From Phycisphaeraceae bacterium (GTDB lineage Bacteria > Planctomycetota > Phycisphaerae > Phycisphaerales > UBA1924), in NCBI GenBank assembly GCA_026126305.1, contig JAHCJI010000001.1, positions 372,001 to 436,000 on the forward strand: a stretch of DNA of 64,000 bases, read 5' to 3'. The position numbers were made by a program, and so were the translations under genes. The notes under the pieces are model-generated. The model saw only the letters and a program-made list of their open reading frames with translations. It was not told where the DNA came from and did not search any database. The stretch's first letter is position 1, and every line of letters begins with the position of its first letter. Shown one piece after another: positions 18,624 to 26,674 of this stretch.

Positions 18624-19136
18624 ATGCGCTGGCTGTGGATCGATCGCATCCTCTCGCTCGAACCGGGCGTGCGTCTGACGGCGTGCAAGGCGGTGAGCCT
18701 GAGCGAGCCCCACCTGCACGAGCACTTTCCCGCATTGGCAGCGGAAGGTGCGCTGCCCGTCGTGCCCGCGCCGCTCATCATCGAGGGCATGGCCCAGGCG
18801 GGCGGGCTGCTTGTGGGCCATGCCCGGGGGTTCAAGGACGACGTGGTGCTGGCCAAGGTGCGCAAGGCGGACTTGGCCTTTGATGTCCTGCCCGGCGCGA
18901 CGCTGCACTTCGAGGCCATCCTGACGGCCATCGACGATGCGGGCGCATCGGTCCGGGGCTTGGTTCGTGTCCACGACCCGGCCTGGCAAGGCCCGCAAGA
19001 CTTGGGCACGATCGAGCTGATGTTCGCCCACATCGAGCCACGGCGTGACAGCATCCTGGCCGCCGAGGCATTTCGGACGTTGATCAGCGCGAGCGTGCAC
19101 GCGGGCGGGGCCGGCGTGGCTGGTATGGTGCTTTGA
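18624..19136 (+). CDS. FabZ/FabA-like hotdog dehydratase (second of two)
   Basis: 170 residues. The motif LHEHFPAL with His34, then VPAPLIIEGMAQAGG with Glu54, places it in the FabZ/FabA-like dehydratases. It is 12 bases after the ACP stop. The separation of the two catalytic residues (20 positions) is larger than in the first dehydratase of the trio (14). No ketosynthase, reductase or acyltransferase is nearby, so the product cannot be named. It ends seven bases before the convergent aroDE gene. Confidence 0.82.
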   Translation: MRWLWIDRILSLEPGVRLTACKAVSLSEPHLHEHFPALAAEGALPVVPAPLIIEGMAQAGGLLVGHARGFKDDVVLAKVRKADLAFDVLPGATLHFEAILTAIDDAGASVRGLVRVHDPAWQGPQDLGTIELMFAHIEPRRDSILAAEAFRTLISASVHAGGAGVAGMVL

Positions 19137-19143
19137 TCGAGGC

Positions 19144-20700
19144 TTAGCCCTTGGCCGCCTCGTGCAGGAGCGTGGCTGGGGCATCGCGGCCCGTGAAGGC
19201 ACGGAACTGTTTGCCGGCCTGCTCGACGAGCACGTCGAGCCCATCGATGACACGCAAGCCTCGCTCTCGAGCGGCAAGCACCAGCGGCGTCTGGCGCGGG
19301 TGATAGATGGTCTCCACGAGCAAGGCCTTGCCCATCGCGAGCGCGGACATCGGCAGGCCCTGGGGCTCGGGCCCATCGGCCATGCCCACGGGCGTGCAGT
19401 GTACGACGGCATCCACGCCTGGCAAGCCTTCGAGCGAGGCCACATGGCGCGCGCGGGGCAGCCGTTCGGCCAGTTCTGCGGCGCGGTCGGCGGTGCGGTT
19501 GTGGATGAGCAGGTTCGCGCCGGCGTCGGCCAGGGCGAAAGCGGCCGACCGGGCCATGCCGCCCGCGCCCAGCACGAGCGCCGTGGAACCGGGCAGTGCC
19601 AGGCCCGCCCGTTGCAGGCACCGCACGACCGCGGGCCCGTCGGTGTTGAGCACGCGTACGCCCGTGTCGTCGCGCACGAGCGTGTTCGCCGAGCCGCAGC
19701 GCTCGGCCAGTGCGTCGATGTGCCAGCCCATTTCTTTTGCAAGGCGGACCAGACTTTCCTTGTGCGGCATGGTGACACTGACGCCGGCCAAATGCAATGG
19801 CTCGTAGGCCAGCAGTTCTGCAAGGGTGGCCTTGAGCGATTCGTATCCGGGCGTCACGGGCATGGGCAGGTACACACCGTCGAAGCCCGTGTGCTCGAAG
19901 GCGGCGTTGTGCATCGCCGGCGAACGGGAGTGCTCGACGGGGTCTCCCACGATGCCGAAGACCTTGGAGTGCGGCCCGATGTTGCGGAATCGGTACAGTC
20001 CCAGCAGATCTGCGATGGTTGGCTGGCCCGGCGCTGTGGTGGTGGTGGGGTACAGGCTTGCGAAGGTGAGCAGCGCGCCAAACTTGGGTGCCAGCACACG
20101 GCTCATCAGCCCGAAGCGGCCCATGCCCAAGGCGATGGTCGGGCGATCGCGGTGGCGCAAGATGTCGAAGAGCTCGATGTTGTCGCGCACGGACCTGGCG
20201 CGAAAGGCGATCTTGTGGATGGCGGCGCGGTGCTGCTCACGGAGTTGCAAGAGCCGCCGGGAGAGATCGGCCGGGCGGGTTTCGAAGTCGTGCAGGCTGA
20301 GGATCAGGCCCGTGGTGATGGGGCGCTGCTGCTTCTCGTGGGCAATGGCCAGGTCGACCTTCTGCCGCAGATTCATCGACCTCGTATAGGCGGCTAATTC
20401 CACGTCGATGTATCGTGGCGGCTGCTCGGATGTTCCCAGTCGCTCGAAGAGGGCCACCCGCTCGGGCTCGTCGCCGTCGTAGTGCCCGCCCTCCCACGTG
20501 GGCCGGCAGGTGGCGATGCACGGCAGCGGGCAGTCTCGCACGAGCCGCAAGCATGGATCGATGCCCGGCTCACTGCCGTCAAAGGAGGCGTCCAGGCGAA
20601 ACTCGACCAGGTCGGCACCGGCCAGCCGCGCGTGGTGGGCGTCTTCGAGCGCCCGGGCGTGGTCTTCAACGGCGATGGGCACGCACACGAGCGTGGGCAT
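19144..20700 (-). CDS. aroDE: Bifunctional 3-dehydroquinate dehydratase / shikimate dehydrogenase
   Basis: 518 residues. The N-terminal half is a type I dehydroquinase: ILSLHDFE with His137 and AIHKIAF with the Schiff-base Lys163. The C-terminal half from about 243 is shikimate dehydrogenase: HSRSPAMHNAAF, VTMPHKE, the NADP loop LVLGAGGMARSAAFALADAG and the conserved TPVGM. Together these do two successive steps of the shikimate pathway. This fusion is known from plants, chlamydiae and planctomycetes. The gene follows the FIST gene by eight bases and is probably co-transcribed. A shikimate kinase gene is 13 kb further along. Confidence 0.95.
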   Translation of the reverse strand: MPTLVCVPIAVEDHARALEDAHHARLAGADLVEFRLDASFDGSEPGIDPCLRLVRDCPLPCIATCRPTWEGGHYDGDEPERVALFERLGTSEQPPRYIDVELAAYTRSMNLRQKVDLAIAHEKQQRPITTGLILSLHDFETRPADLSRRLLQLREQHRAAIHKIAFRARSVRDNIELFDILRHRDRPTIALGMGRFGLMSRVLAPKFGALLTFASLYPTTTTAPGQPTIADLLGLYRFRNIGPHSKVFGIVGDPVEHSRSPAMHNAAFEHTGFDGVYLPMPVTPGYESLKATLAELLAYEPLHLAGVSVTMPHKESLVRLAKEMGWHIDALAERCGSANTLVRDDTGVRVLNTDGPAVVRCLQRAGLALPGSTALVLGAGGMARSAAFALADAGANLLIHNRTADRAAELAERLPRARHVASLEGLPGVDAVVHCTPVGMADGPEPQGLPMSALAMGKALLVETIYHPRQTPLVLAARERGLRVIDGLDVLVEQAGKQFRAFTGRDAPATLLHEAAKG

Positions 20701-20708
20701 GGCGTGGT

Positions 20709-21998
20709 TCAGACCGCCGCGCCACGGAAGAGCGCGCAGCAGGCGGTGTGGTTATGCAGATAGGTACGACCTTGGATGGGCCCGACCTCGCCAGCGGCAA
20801 AGAACCCGGCGATGGGCATGGGTTGGCCCACACCATGGGAGGCAGAGCCGATGGTGGGCACACCCTTGCGGACGGCTTCGAAGGCGCGTCGCACCGTGCT
20901 GGCGTCGTGGTGGGGCTGGTCGAAGAGGCGCGTGCCGCGCCCGTTGCAGGTGATCAGCAGACACCCAGCGGGGTGGTCGTGGAGTTTCTGGGCGTCCAGC
21001 AGGAGTTCGAGGTCTTCGTGGGCGGCGTTGGCATCGCGGGCGTGCAGGCGCACGGTCTGCCCGATGCGGACATAGTCCGACAATGCGATGGAACCGTCGG
21101 CTTCATTCGCGCTGAGGATGGCGCGGACAATGTAATCGCCTCGCCCGAAATGGCGCCGGTGCTCATCCACGACCACGCCCAGGAAGACCCCGCGAGAGAG
21201 CATCTGCTTCTCATCATCTTCGAGGTCGGCGATCACCTCACGGATGGCCTGGAAGGCCGGCCGGCCACCCAGACGCTGGACGGTGTTGCCCTGGGCGGCG
21301 GTCACGACGAGGTTGGGCCCGATAGGTCGGCATCCCTGGCTGACGACCGTGTCGATGGTGACCGGGCCGTTGATGGAAAGCCCCACGCCACCGTCGCGGA
21401 TGACCTGCCCGTCGAGCAGGAAGGCGTTGCCGCCCACGCTGCTGGCACCCGAGGCCATGCCGCCGATGACCACCGCGCGTTCGTCATCGGCCAAACCCAG
21501 CCGCGAGGCCTTGTCGAGCGCTCCCAGCGTTCGGCTTGTTGGAAGGCCGAAGGGGTCTAGCAGCACGAACGTGGCCCGGTGCTCGTGGGTCATGCCGGCG
21601 ATCTCGCGCACGCGTTCGACCTGGTTCGGGTTGGCCGGATCGATGTTGGTCAGCCTCGAGAGCGGGAAGGCTCGCACGGTGACGCCGGGCATCTGGCACG
21701 CCAGCACGCTCAGGCCCGGGCGATCTTCGAGCTCCTGCGATCCGCCGATGACCGACTCGGCCGAGCAGCCGACGATGGCCGCGTTGGGCATCGCGGCGCG
21801 GGCGGCCGAGGCGATCAGGCCCGCTTGTCCCGCGTGCGCGCTCGAAAAGAACACGAAGGCAAGGTCGGCCGAGCCCGGACCGCAAGGGAGTTGCTCGGCT
21901 GCCAGGTCGAAAGCCTGCCGGGCGGCGTGCTCGGCTCGCGACAGGGAGGACAGCCCGGCTGCCATCAGCGTGGCGGGGACGGCGGATGTGGTGCCCAT
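20709..21998 (-). CDS. FIST-domain sensor protein
   Basis: 429 residues from the ATG at 21998; GTG codons at 22004 and 22010 are alternatives. The FIST N domain (ADLAFVFFSSAHAGQAG, PNAAIVGCSAESVIGG, ERAVVIGGMASGASSVGG) is followed by FIST C (ADYVRIGQTVRLHARDANA-like segment, LLITCNGRGTRLFDQPHHD, PIAGFFAAGEVGPI). FIST proteins are thought to bind small ligands, perhaps amino acids, and often feed signalling chains. Here no kinase or receiver domain is attached or adjacent. It sits directly upstream of aroDE; a link with aromatic amino acid sensing is only suggested by that position. Confidence 0.88.
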   Translation of the reverse strand: MGTTSAVPATLMAAGLSSLSRAEHAARQAFDLAAEQLPCGPGSADLAFVFFSSAHAGQAGLIASAARAAMPNAAIVGCSAESVIGGSQELEDRPGLSVLACQMPGVTVRAFPLSRLTNIDPANPNQVERVREIAGMTHEHRATFVLLDPFGLPTSRTLGALDKASRLGLADDERAVVIGGMASGASSVGGNAFLLDGQVIRDGGVGLSINGPVTIDTVVSQGCRPIGPNLVVTAAQGNTVQRLGGRPAFQAIREVIADLEDDEKQMLSRGVFLGVVVDEHRRHFGRGDYIVRAILSANEADGSIALSDYVRIGQTVRLHARDANAAHEDLELLLDAQKLHDHPAGCLLITCNGRGTRLFDQPHHDASTVRRAFEAVRKGVPTIGSASHGVGQPMPIAGFFAAGEVGPIQGRTYLHNHTACCALFRGAAV

Positions 21999-22121
21999 GC
22001 TCACGCCCACAGTGTACGTGCGCCGGGGGCGTCCGGGTGCATGGTGGGGGGCATCCTGAGAATTGTGGGCGGAAAGAAAAACCCGGGTCCATGCCCTGGT
22101 TTTGGCTGTCGGGGAAGTACC

Positions 22122-23561
22122 TTAGTTCTGAGGCTCGGTTGCGTATCGGACGTTGGAGTCTGCCTCGGACCGCAGCACGACAACGCTCAGGGCGTTGATG
22201 GTGCTCAACCGAAGGTCGGCCCGCTGGGTGGCGCTGCCGGTCACACCAACCATGACCCCAAGCTTGCGGTCCAGTTCCAGACCCTCGGCGGGCTGGACGT
22301 AACCCAGCGTGCGCGGGATGCCCTCGCCCACGGAAACCAGCCGGTACATCAGCGGCAGGCGATCACCGTTGTAGACGGCGCTCTTTTCGAGGCGGCCGAC
22401 GAAATCGTAGATGGCCAGGTCCTGGAGGCGGGCCATGGCCAACTGGCTCTGCTGCCCGTCGGCTTCGAGGCGGGCGCGGGCTTGGGCGGCCTGACGCATG
22501 GTGTTCTGGAGCTTCTGACGCAGTTCCAACAGGCCCAGACGCTGGCGGAGCCAGGCTCGGGTCGAAGCGTTCTCTTCGATATCTGGCGTGGCGGCTAAAA
22601 CACGCTCGAAGGCGGCCACCAATTCGTCCACCTCGGCTTCGAGATCGCCCTGACGCCGGACCGCATCGAAGGCTACCGACAATGCATCGAGGCTCGGCAG
22701 CGGCTCTAGGGCAGCCGAGGGGCGATCGCTGGGCTGGACGGGCGTCGGCTGGGTGCGGATCTCCAGTTCACGGGGCTTGGGGTCGGCGGCGGGCTGGGTC
22801 GGAGTTTGTGCTGGAGTTTGGGAAGGAGTTTGGGCAGGGGTTTGGGCAGGAACCTCGGTCGGCCTGGACGGCTCGATGCGCATGGGCTCCATGAGCGAAG
22901 GCCGATCGCTGGGCTGTGTCGAGGGCTGCGTGGCTTGGCGATCGGGCTGGGGCTGCGATTGAGTTATAGGACGATCTTGAGTCGACGGAGTGGCCTGGCT
23001 TGCCTGGAACGCCTGGACTTCCGACGGCGTGGCGCGTCGAGTCTGGGCGGCCTCGATGAAGCCGGCGGCACCTCTCGGGGCGTCCACGACATAAAAGACC
23101 ACGCCGCGATTGCTGGTCTCGGTGCGGTGATGCTTGAGCCTGGTGGTGGCGGGGGTTGGGGGGCCCTGCACGTCGCGGAACGAGCCGTCCACGCCGTAAC
23201 GGGTATCGCTCAGGGCCTTCAGTGCGACCGATCGGCTGAGCGTGACGACGCCCGCGGCCTGGTCGAGAGTGGCTTGGTCTGCACGGACCAGAGCGAAGAG
23301 GCCCTTGGGATACTCGACCCTCAGCCAGTTTCCTCCCTCGCCGGTGACGCGGAGGACGGTACCGACCTGGAGCGTGGAGATGGGGTAGTAGGAGCGCAGG
23401 TCGCCCGAGCGAAGGAGGGTCTCTTCGGCTGTGACGGCGACGAAGTAGGGTTCGACGTCACGGACCTGAGCTCCGGCCCATGCGGGCAGGACGAGCAGGA
23501 GCATCGCGGCGAGGAAGGCCGTCATGGCTTGGGTTTTCGTGCGGTTGGTGGTTGCGAGCAT
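22122..23561 (-). CDS. Secreted SH3-like protein with Pro/Gln/Thr-rich linker
   Basis: 479 residues. A signal peptide (about 1-32, ending AWAGAQ) is followed by a bacterial SH3-like domain (LRSYYPISTLQVGTVLRVTG, NWLRVEYPKGLFALV). Then comes a low-complexity linker of over 100 residues with repeats of the type QTPA, and a helical C-terminal part (about 300-400) ending in a second beta-rich piece. The start at 23561 follows GGAGGG. It probably lies in the periplasm and may bind cell wall, as SH3 modules often do, but no catalytic domain is seen. The long divergent region upstream is described separately. Confidence 0.72.
   Translation of the reverse strand: MLATTNRTKTQAMTAFLAAMLLLVLPAWAGAQVRDVEPYFVAVTAEETLLRSGDLRSYYPISTLQVGTVLRVTGEGGNWLRVEYPKGLFALVRADQATLDQAAGVVTLSRSVALKALSDTRYGVDGSFRDVQGPPTPATTRLKHHRTETSNRGVVFYVVDAPRGAAGFIEAAQTRRATPSEVQAFQASQATPSTQDRPITQSQPQPDRQATQPSTQPSDRPSLMEPMRIEPSRPTEVPAQTPAQTPSQTPAQTPTQPAADPKPRELEIRTQPTPVQPSDRPSAALEPLPSLDALSVAFDAVRRQGDLEAEVDELVAAFERVLAATPDIEENASTRAWLRQRLGLLELRQKLQNTMRQAAQARARLEADGQQSQLAMARLQDLAIYDFVGRLEKSAVYNGDRLPLMYRLVSVGEGIPRTLGYVQPAEGLELDRKLGVMVGVTGSATQRADLRLSTINALSVVVLRSEADSNVRYATEPQN
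22801..22848 (-). repeat. Four tandem 12-base repeats inside the SH3-protein linker
   Basis: Four consecutive 12-base units of the form GGAGTTTGGGCA (plus-strand reading) with one to three changes each. They encode the repeated Gln-Thr-Pro-Ala units of the linker. Copy number is expected to vary between strains. Confidence 0.8.
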
Positions 23562-23605
23562 CGTTCCCTCCGTTGAACGGGCCTGGCGCGTGAGCATACG
23601 GCCTA

Positions 23606-23790
23606 TCAGGCGATATTCACCCCTGGCCGTTGTCGATGACGGTAGTCCGGTCGACCGCTTGGGGAAGCGGTCCTTCGCCTCCTAGCATCGGCTCCCTGCC
23701 CGTGGCGGGCTGAGTGCCTTTGCAGGCCGTCGCGGCTCCACCTGGCCCCCGGGCCACCCGTCGGCATAGCCTCCCCCCACCGGGTACGGC
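23606..23790. other. Hairpin-dense divergent region between SH3 protein and TolC-like genes
   Basis: Several perfect short stems lie close together: GACCGCTT/AAGCGGTC (23653-23672), GCCCG/CGGGC (23698-23710), GCCT/AGGC (23716-23727) and a GGCC palindrome near 23743. No open reading frame is convincing here. It could be the leader of either divergent gene or a small RNA. I compared it by eye with cobalamin, c-di-GMP and RNase P features and found no match. Confidence 0.4.
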
Positions 23791-23814
23791 GGGTTATTGA
23801 GAAAGCAAGATCAA

Positions 23815-25626
23815 ATGAACGACGATCCACGCCCTTCTTTTCGCCGGAAATTTCCCGCCGTGGTCTTGGGTGCCGGCTGCCTGGCCCTTGCCAGCGGGTG
23901 TGCCTCGCCGGTTGGTGGGCCTGAGGCCGATGCCCATCGGGTGCTGGCCGACAAGTTGCTGCGTGAGTTGCGGGAGTCTCGCCAGCACGACTCTGCCCGG
24001 GTGTTGACGCGTGGGCCTGTAGAGCTCGACATCGAGCCGCGGTTCCTGCCCGACGTTGAGGCGCTGGGGGGTCTGCGCTCGTATTCGGAACATGCCGATG
24101 AGTTTGGGGAAGACCTGCTTGGCCGGCCGCAGGAATCGATGCCCTTGGACTTGCAGTCGGCCATCCGCAGCGCGGTGGAGCACAACTACGCGTTGCAGTT
24201 TTCTCGTCTGGAGCCGGGCGTGGCCGAGGCCGGTGTGGTGCGTGCCGAGGCGGCCTTTGACTGGGTGTTCTTTGCGGGCACGTCGTTCAATCGTGTGGAG
24301 AGCGAGCAGATCTCCACCAGCGCGGTGACGCCCGCGCGGGACGAGCGGGACATCGCACGGGCCTCGCTAGGGCTGCGTCGCAACTCCGGGCTGGGCGGCA
24401 CGCTCCAGATCCAGCAGGAGTTTCAATATACGGACGTGCTGACGCGAGAGATCGGGGCGGTGCGGTTTACACCCGATCCGGCGTGGGAGAGCACGCTTTC
24501 GATCCAGGCGACGCAGCCGCTGCTGCGTGGGTTTGGTACGGACGTGGCGCGTGAGGGTCTGCTGATTGCGCGGAACACCGAGCGTGATCGCCTCGCACAA
24601 TTCAAGGCGCAGGCCATCAACACCGTGGTCGAGACCGAGACGGCGTACTGGGAATTGTTCCGCGCGAGGCAGAACCTGCGGATCGTGCAGCGTCTCGTGG
24701 ATCGTGGGGAGGAGACAAGACGGCAGATCCGCACGCGTGGCGAGTTCCTCGACGCCGACCCGGCCCAGGTGGCCGACGCCGACGCCCGCGTGCAGGAGCG
24801 TCGCCAGACTCTGATCCAGAGCCAGACGACGGTGCGTGAGTTGAGCGACCGCCTGAAGCTGGCCATGAGCGATCCGCGGTTTCCCGTTGCGGGCGAGATG
24901 CTCCTTGTGCCCACCGATGAGCCGGTGGACCAGGCCATCGAGTATGGGCTGTTCGATTCGTACCAGACAGCGCTTCGTCGACGGCCCGAGATCTACCAGG
25001 CGTTGCTGAGCCTGGACAACACCAGCATCCGCCGGCGCGTGGCCGAGAATGGGCTGCTGCCCCTGTTGGACCTGCGTGCACAGTTTGCCATCAGCGATCT
25101 GGACAGTTCGTTCGGGCGATCGTTCGACGAGCAGTTTTCCTTCAGCCGGCAGAGTTGGTTGCTGGGTCTGAACTTCGAGCTTCCCATCGGCAACCGAGAG
25201 GCGCAGGCGTTGCTCAGCGAGCGCCGCTTGCAGCAACAGCAGGCGACCATCGCCTACCAGAACACGGTGCAGGGCGTCATCGCCGAGGTGCGCCGGAGTT
25301 TGCGTCGGGCCAAGGAGGCGTATGAGCGCATCGGGCAGTCGATGAACAATCGGCTCGCGGCGGCGCATAACCTGCGGGTGCTCAATATCCAGCGGGACAC
25401 GATCGCCGTCAACAGCCCCGAGCGATTGAACCTTGAGTTTCAGGCCCAGGAGCGGCTGGCGGCGGCCGAGCAGGCCGAGGTGGCCGCTCTGGTCGACTAC
25501 ATGATTTCGATCGCCAACCTGCACGCGGCGATGGGGACGGCGTTGGAGCGCAATGGCGTCCGGTTCATCGTGCCCGACTCGGGCCCGACGGCCGACCCCT
25601 TCGATGGCAGCGCGCCAAGGCGATGA
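23815..25626 (+). CDS. TolC-like outer-membrane lipoprotein
   Basis: 603 residues. A lipoprotein signal (hydrophobic 14-26, LASGC with Cys29) leads into a TolC-type protein: two repeats of long helices with coiled-coil features (for example TVVETETAYWELFRARQNLRIVQR split over residues 265-290, and the second repeat near 490-560) separated by beta strands. Such proteins form the outer-membrane channel of efflux pumps or type I secretion. No pump or adaptor gene is adjacent, so the partner is unknown. An upstream TTG at 23797 is possible, but the ATG gives a standard signal peptide. Its stop overlaps the next start (ATGA). Confidence 0.88.
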   Translation: MNDDPRPSFRRKFPAVVLGAGCLALASGCASPVGGPEADAHRVLADKLLRELRESRQHDSARVLTRGPVELDIEPRFLPDVEALGGLRSYSEHADEFGEDLLGRPQESMPLDLQSAIRSAVEHNYALQFSRLEPGVAEAGVVRAEAAFDWVFFAGTSFNRVESEQISTSAVTPARDERDIARASLGLRRNSGLGGTLQIQQEFQYTDVLTREIGAVRFTPDPAWESTLSIQATQPLLRGFGTDVAREGLLIARNTERDRLAQFKAQAINTVVETETAYWELFRARQNLRIVQRLVDRGEETRRQIRTRGEFLDADPAQVADADARVQERRQTLIQSQTTVRELSDRLKLAMSDPRFPVAGEMLLVPTDEPVDQAIEYGLFDSYQTALRRRPEIYQALLSLDNTSIRRRVAENGLLPLLDLRAQFAISDLDSSFGRSFDEQFSFSRQSWLLGLNFELPIGNREAQALLSERRLQQQQATIAYQNTVQGVIAEVRRSLRRAKEAYERIGQSMNNRLAAAHNLRVLNIQRDTIAVNSPERLNLEFQAQERLAAAEQAEVAALVDYMISIANLHAAMGTALERNGVRFIVPDSGPTADPFDGSAPRR

Positions 25627-26579
25627 GCGACCGGTTGTCCGCGGCAGTCGAACGCCTTCGCGCGGGCGGGCTGGTGGCGATGCCCACCGAGACGGTGTAT
25701 GGGCTTGCGGCGCTGGCTCGGGTTGCCGACGCGGTGGCACGGGTATTCACTCTCAAAGGCCGGCCCAACTCGAACCCGCTGATTGTCCACGCCAGCACGC
25801 CGGAGATGGCCCGCGGTTGCTGCTCGGCGTGGCCCGGGGCGGCCGACAGGCTGGCCCGCGCGTTCTGGCCCGGGCCGCTGACGCTGGTCTTGCCCAAGGC
25901 GGCGTGGGTGCCCGACATCGTGACCGCCGGCGGCCCAACGGTGGCCGTGCGTGTACCCAGGCATCCGCTGGCCATAGCGCTCATTGAGGCGGTGGGTGAG
26001 CCGCTGGTGGCGCCCAGTGCGAACAGGTCGGGGTATGTCTCGCCTACCACCGCCGACCACGTGCGCGATGCTTTTGGCGAGGCCGACGTGCTGGTGCTCG
26101 ACGGCGGGCCGTGCGAGGTAGGGCTCGAGTCCACCGTCGTGGCGGTGGGCGATGATGTGCTGCATGTGTTGCGGCCCGGGGTCATCGGGCAGGAAGAGTT
26201 ATCTCGTGTCGTGGGCATGCCGGTTCTCTTGGCGACCGAAAGCGCAGGTCCGGTTGCCAGCCCGGGGCGGATCGGGCCTCATTACCAGCCCAGGACGCGG
26301 GTGGTGCTGGTGCGGACGGACGCGGAGTTGCGAGACGCTCTGGCGACCGGGCCGACGGCGGTGCTGACGTGGCCGGGCGAGGCGCTGGAGGTGAGGTCGC
26401 CGCATCGATCGCGGGCGATGCCCGGACAGGCCGAGGCGTATGCGCGTGCGTTGTATGCGGCGCTGCGCGAGGCCGATGCGTGGAGAGCCGGGCAGATCGT
26501 CGTGTGCGTGCCAGTGGGGCATGGGGCGGTTTGGGACGCGGTGCGCGAGCGACTTGCTCGGGCGGCGGCGGGTCGATAA
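25623..26579 (+). CDS. tsaC: Threonylcarbamoyl-AMP synthase, Sua5 type
   Basis: 318 residues. It makes threonylcarbamoyl-AMP from Thr, bicarbonate and ATP for the t6A37 modification of ANN-decoding tRNAs. The YrdC domain is complete (MPTETVYGLA, FTLKGRPNSNPLIVH, FWPGPLTLVLPK, VAPSANRSG, LESTVV). An added C-terminal Sua5 domain (about 205-318, PGRIGPHYQPRTRVVLV) marks it as Sua5 rather than the short TsaC. Coupled by an ATGA overlap to the TolC-like gene, with no obvious shared function. Confidence 0.93.
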   Translation: MSDRLSAAVERLRAGGLVAMPTETVYGLAALARVADAVARVFTLKGRPNSNPLIVHASTPEMARGCCSAWPGAADRLARAFWPGPLTLVLPKAAWVPDIVTAGGPTVAVRVPRHPLAIALIEAVGEPLVAPSANRSGYVSPTTADHVRDAFGEADVLVLDGGPCEVGLESTVVAVGDDVLHVLRPGVIGQEELSRVVGMPVLLATESAGPVASPGRIGPHYQPRTRVVLVRTDAELRDALATGPTAVLTWPGEALEVRSPHRSRAMPGQAEAYARALYAALREADAWRAGQIVVCVPVGHGAVWDAVRERLARAAAGR

Positions 26580-26674
26580 CACGGGCGAGCCGGCCCGCGG
26601 TGGCCCTACCCTGTGCCTCGCACGGCTGGCGTGCGTGTGTTCTTGCATGTGTTCTGGCAGGAGGGGTGGTTGGT

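Noticed and set aside
17694..19823. Minus-strand open frame continuing upstream of recO for 2.1 kb
   Set aside because: Only the part from 17693 down matches RecO. The rest is antisense to the dehydratases and ACP and overlaps aroDE in another frame, with low-complexity translation.
23606..23790. Cobalamin or c-di-GMP riboswitch, or RNase P RNA
   Set aside because: Stems are present, but none of the conserved core sequences of these RNAs could be placed on either strand.
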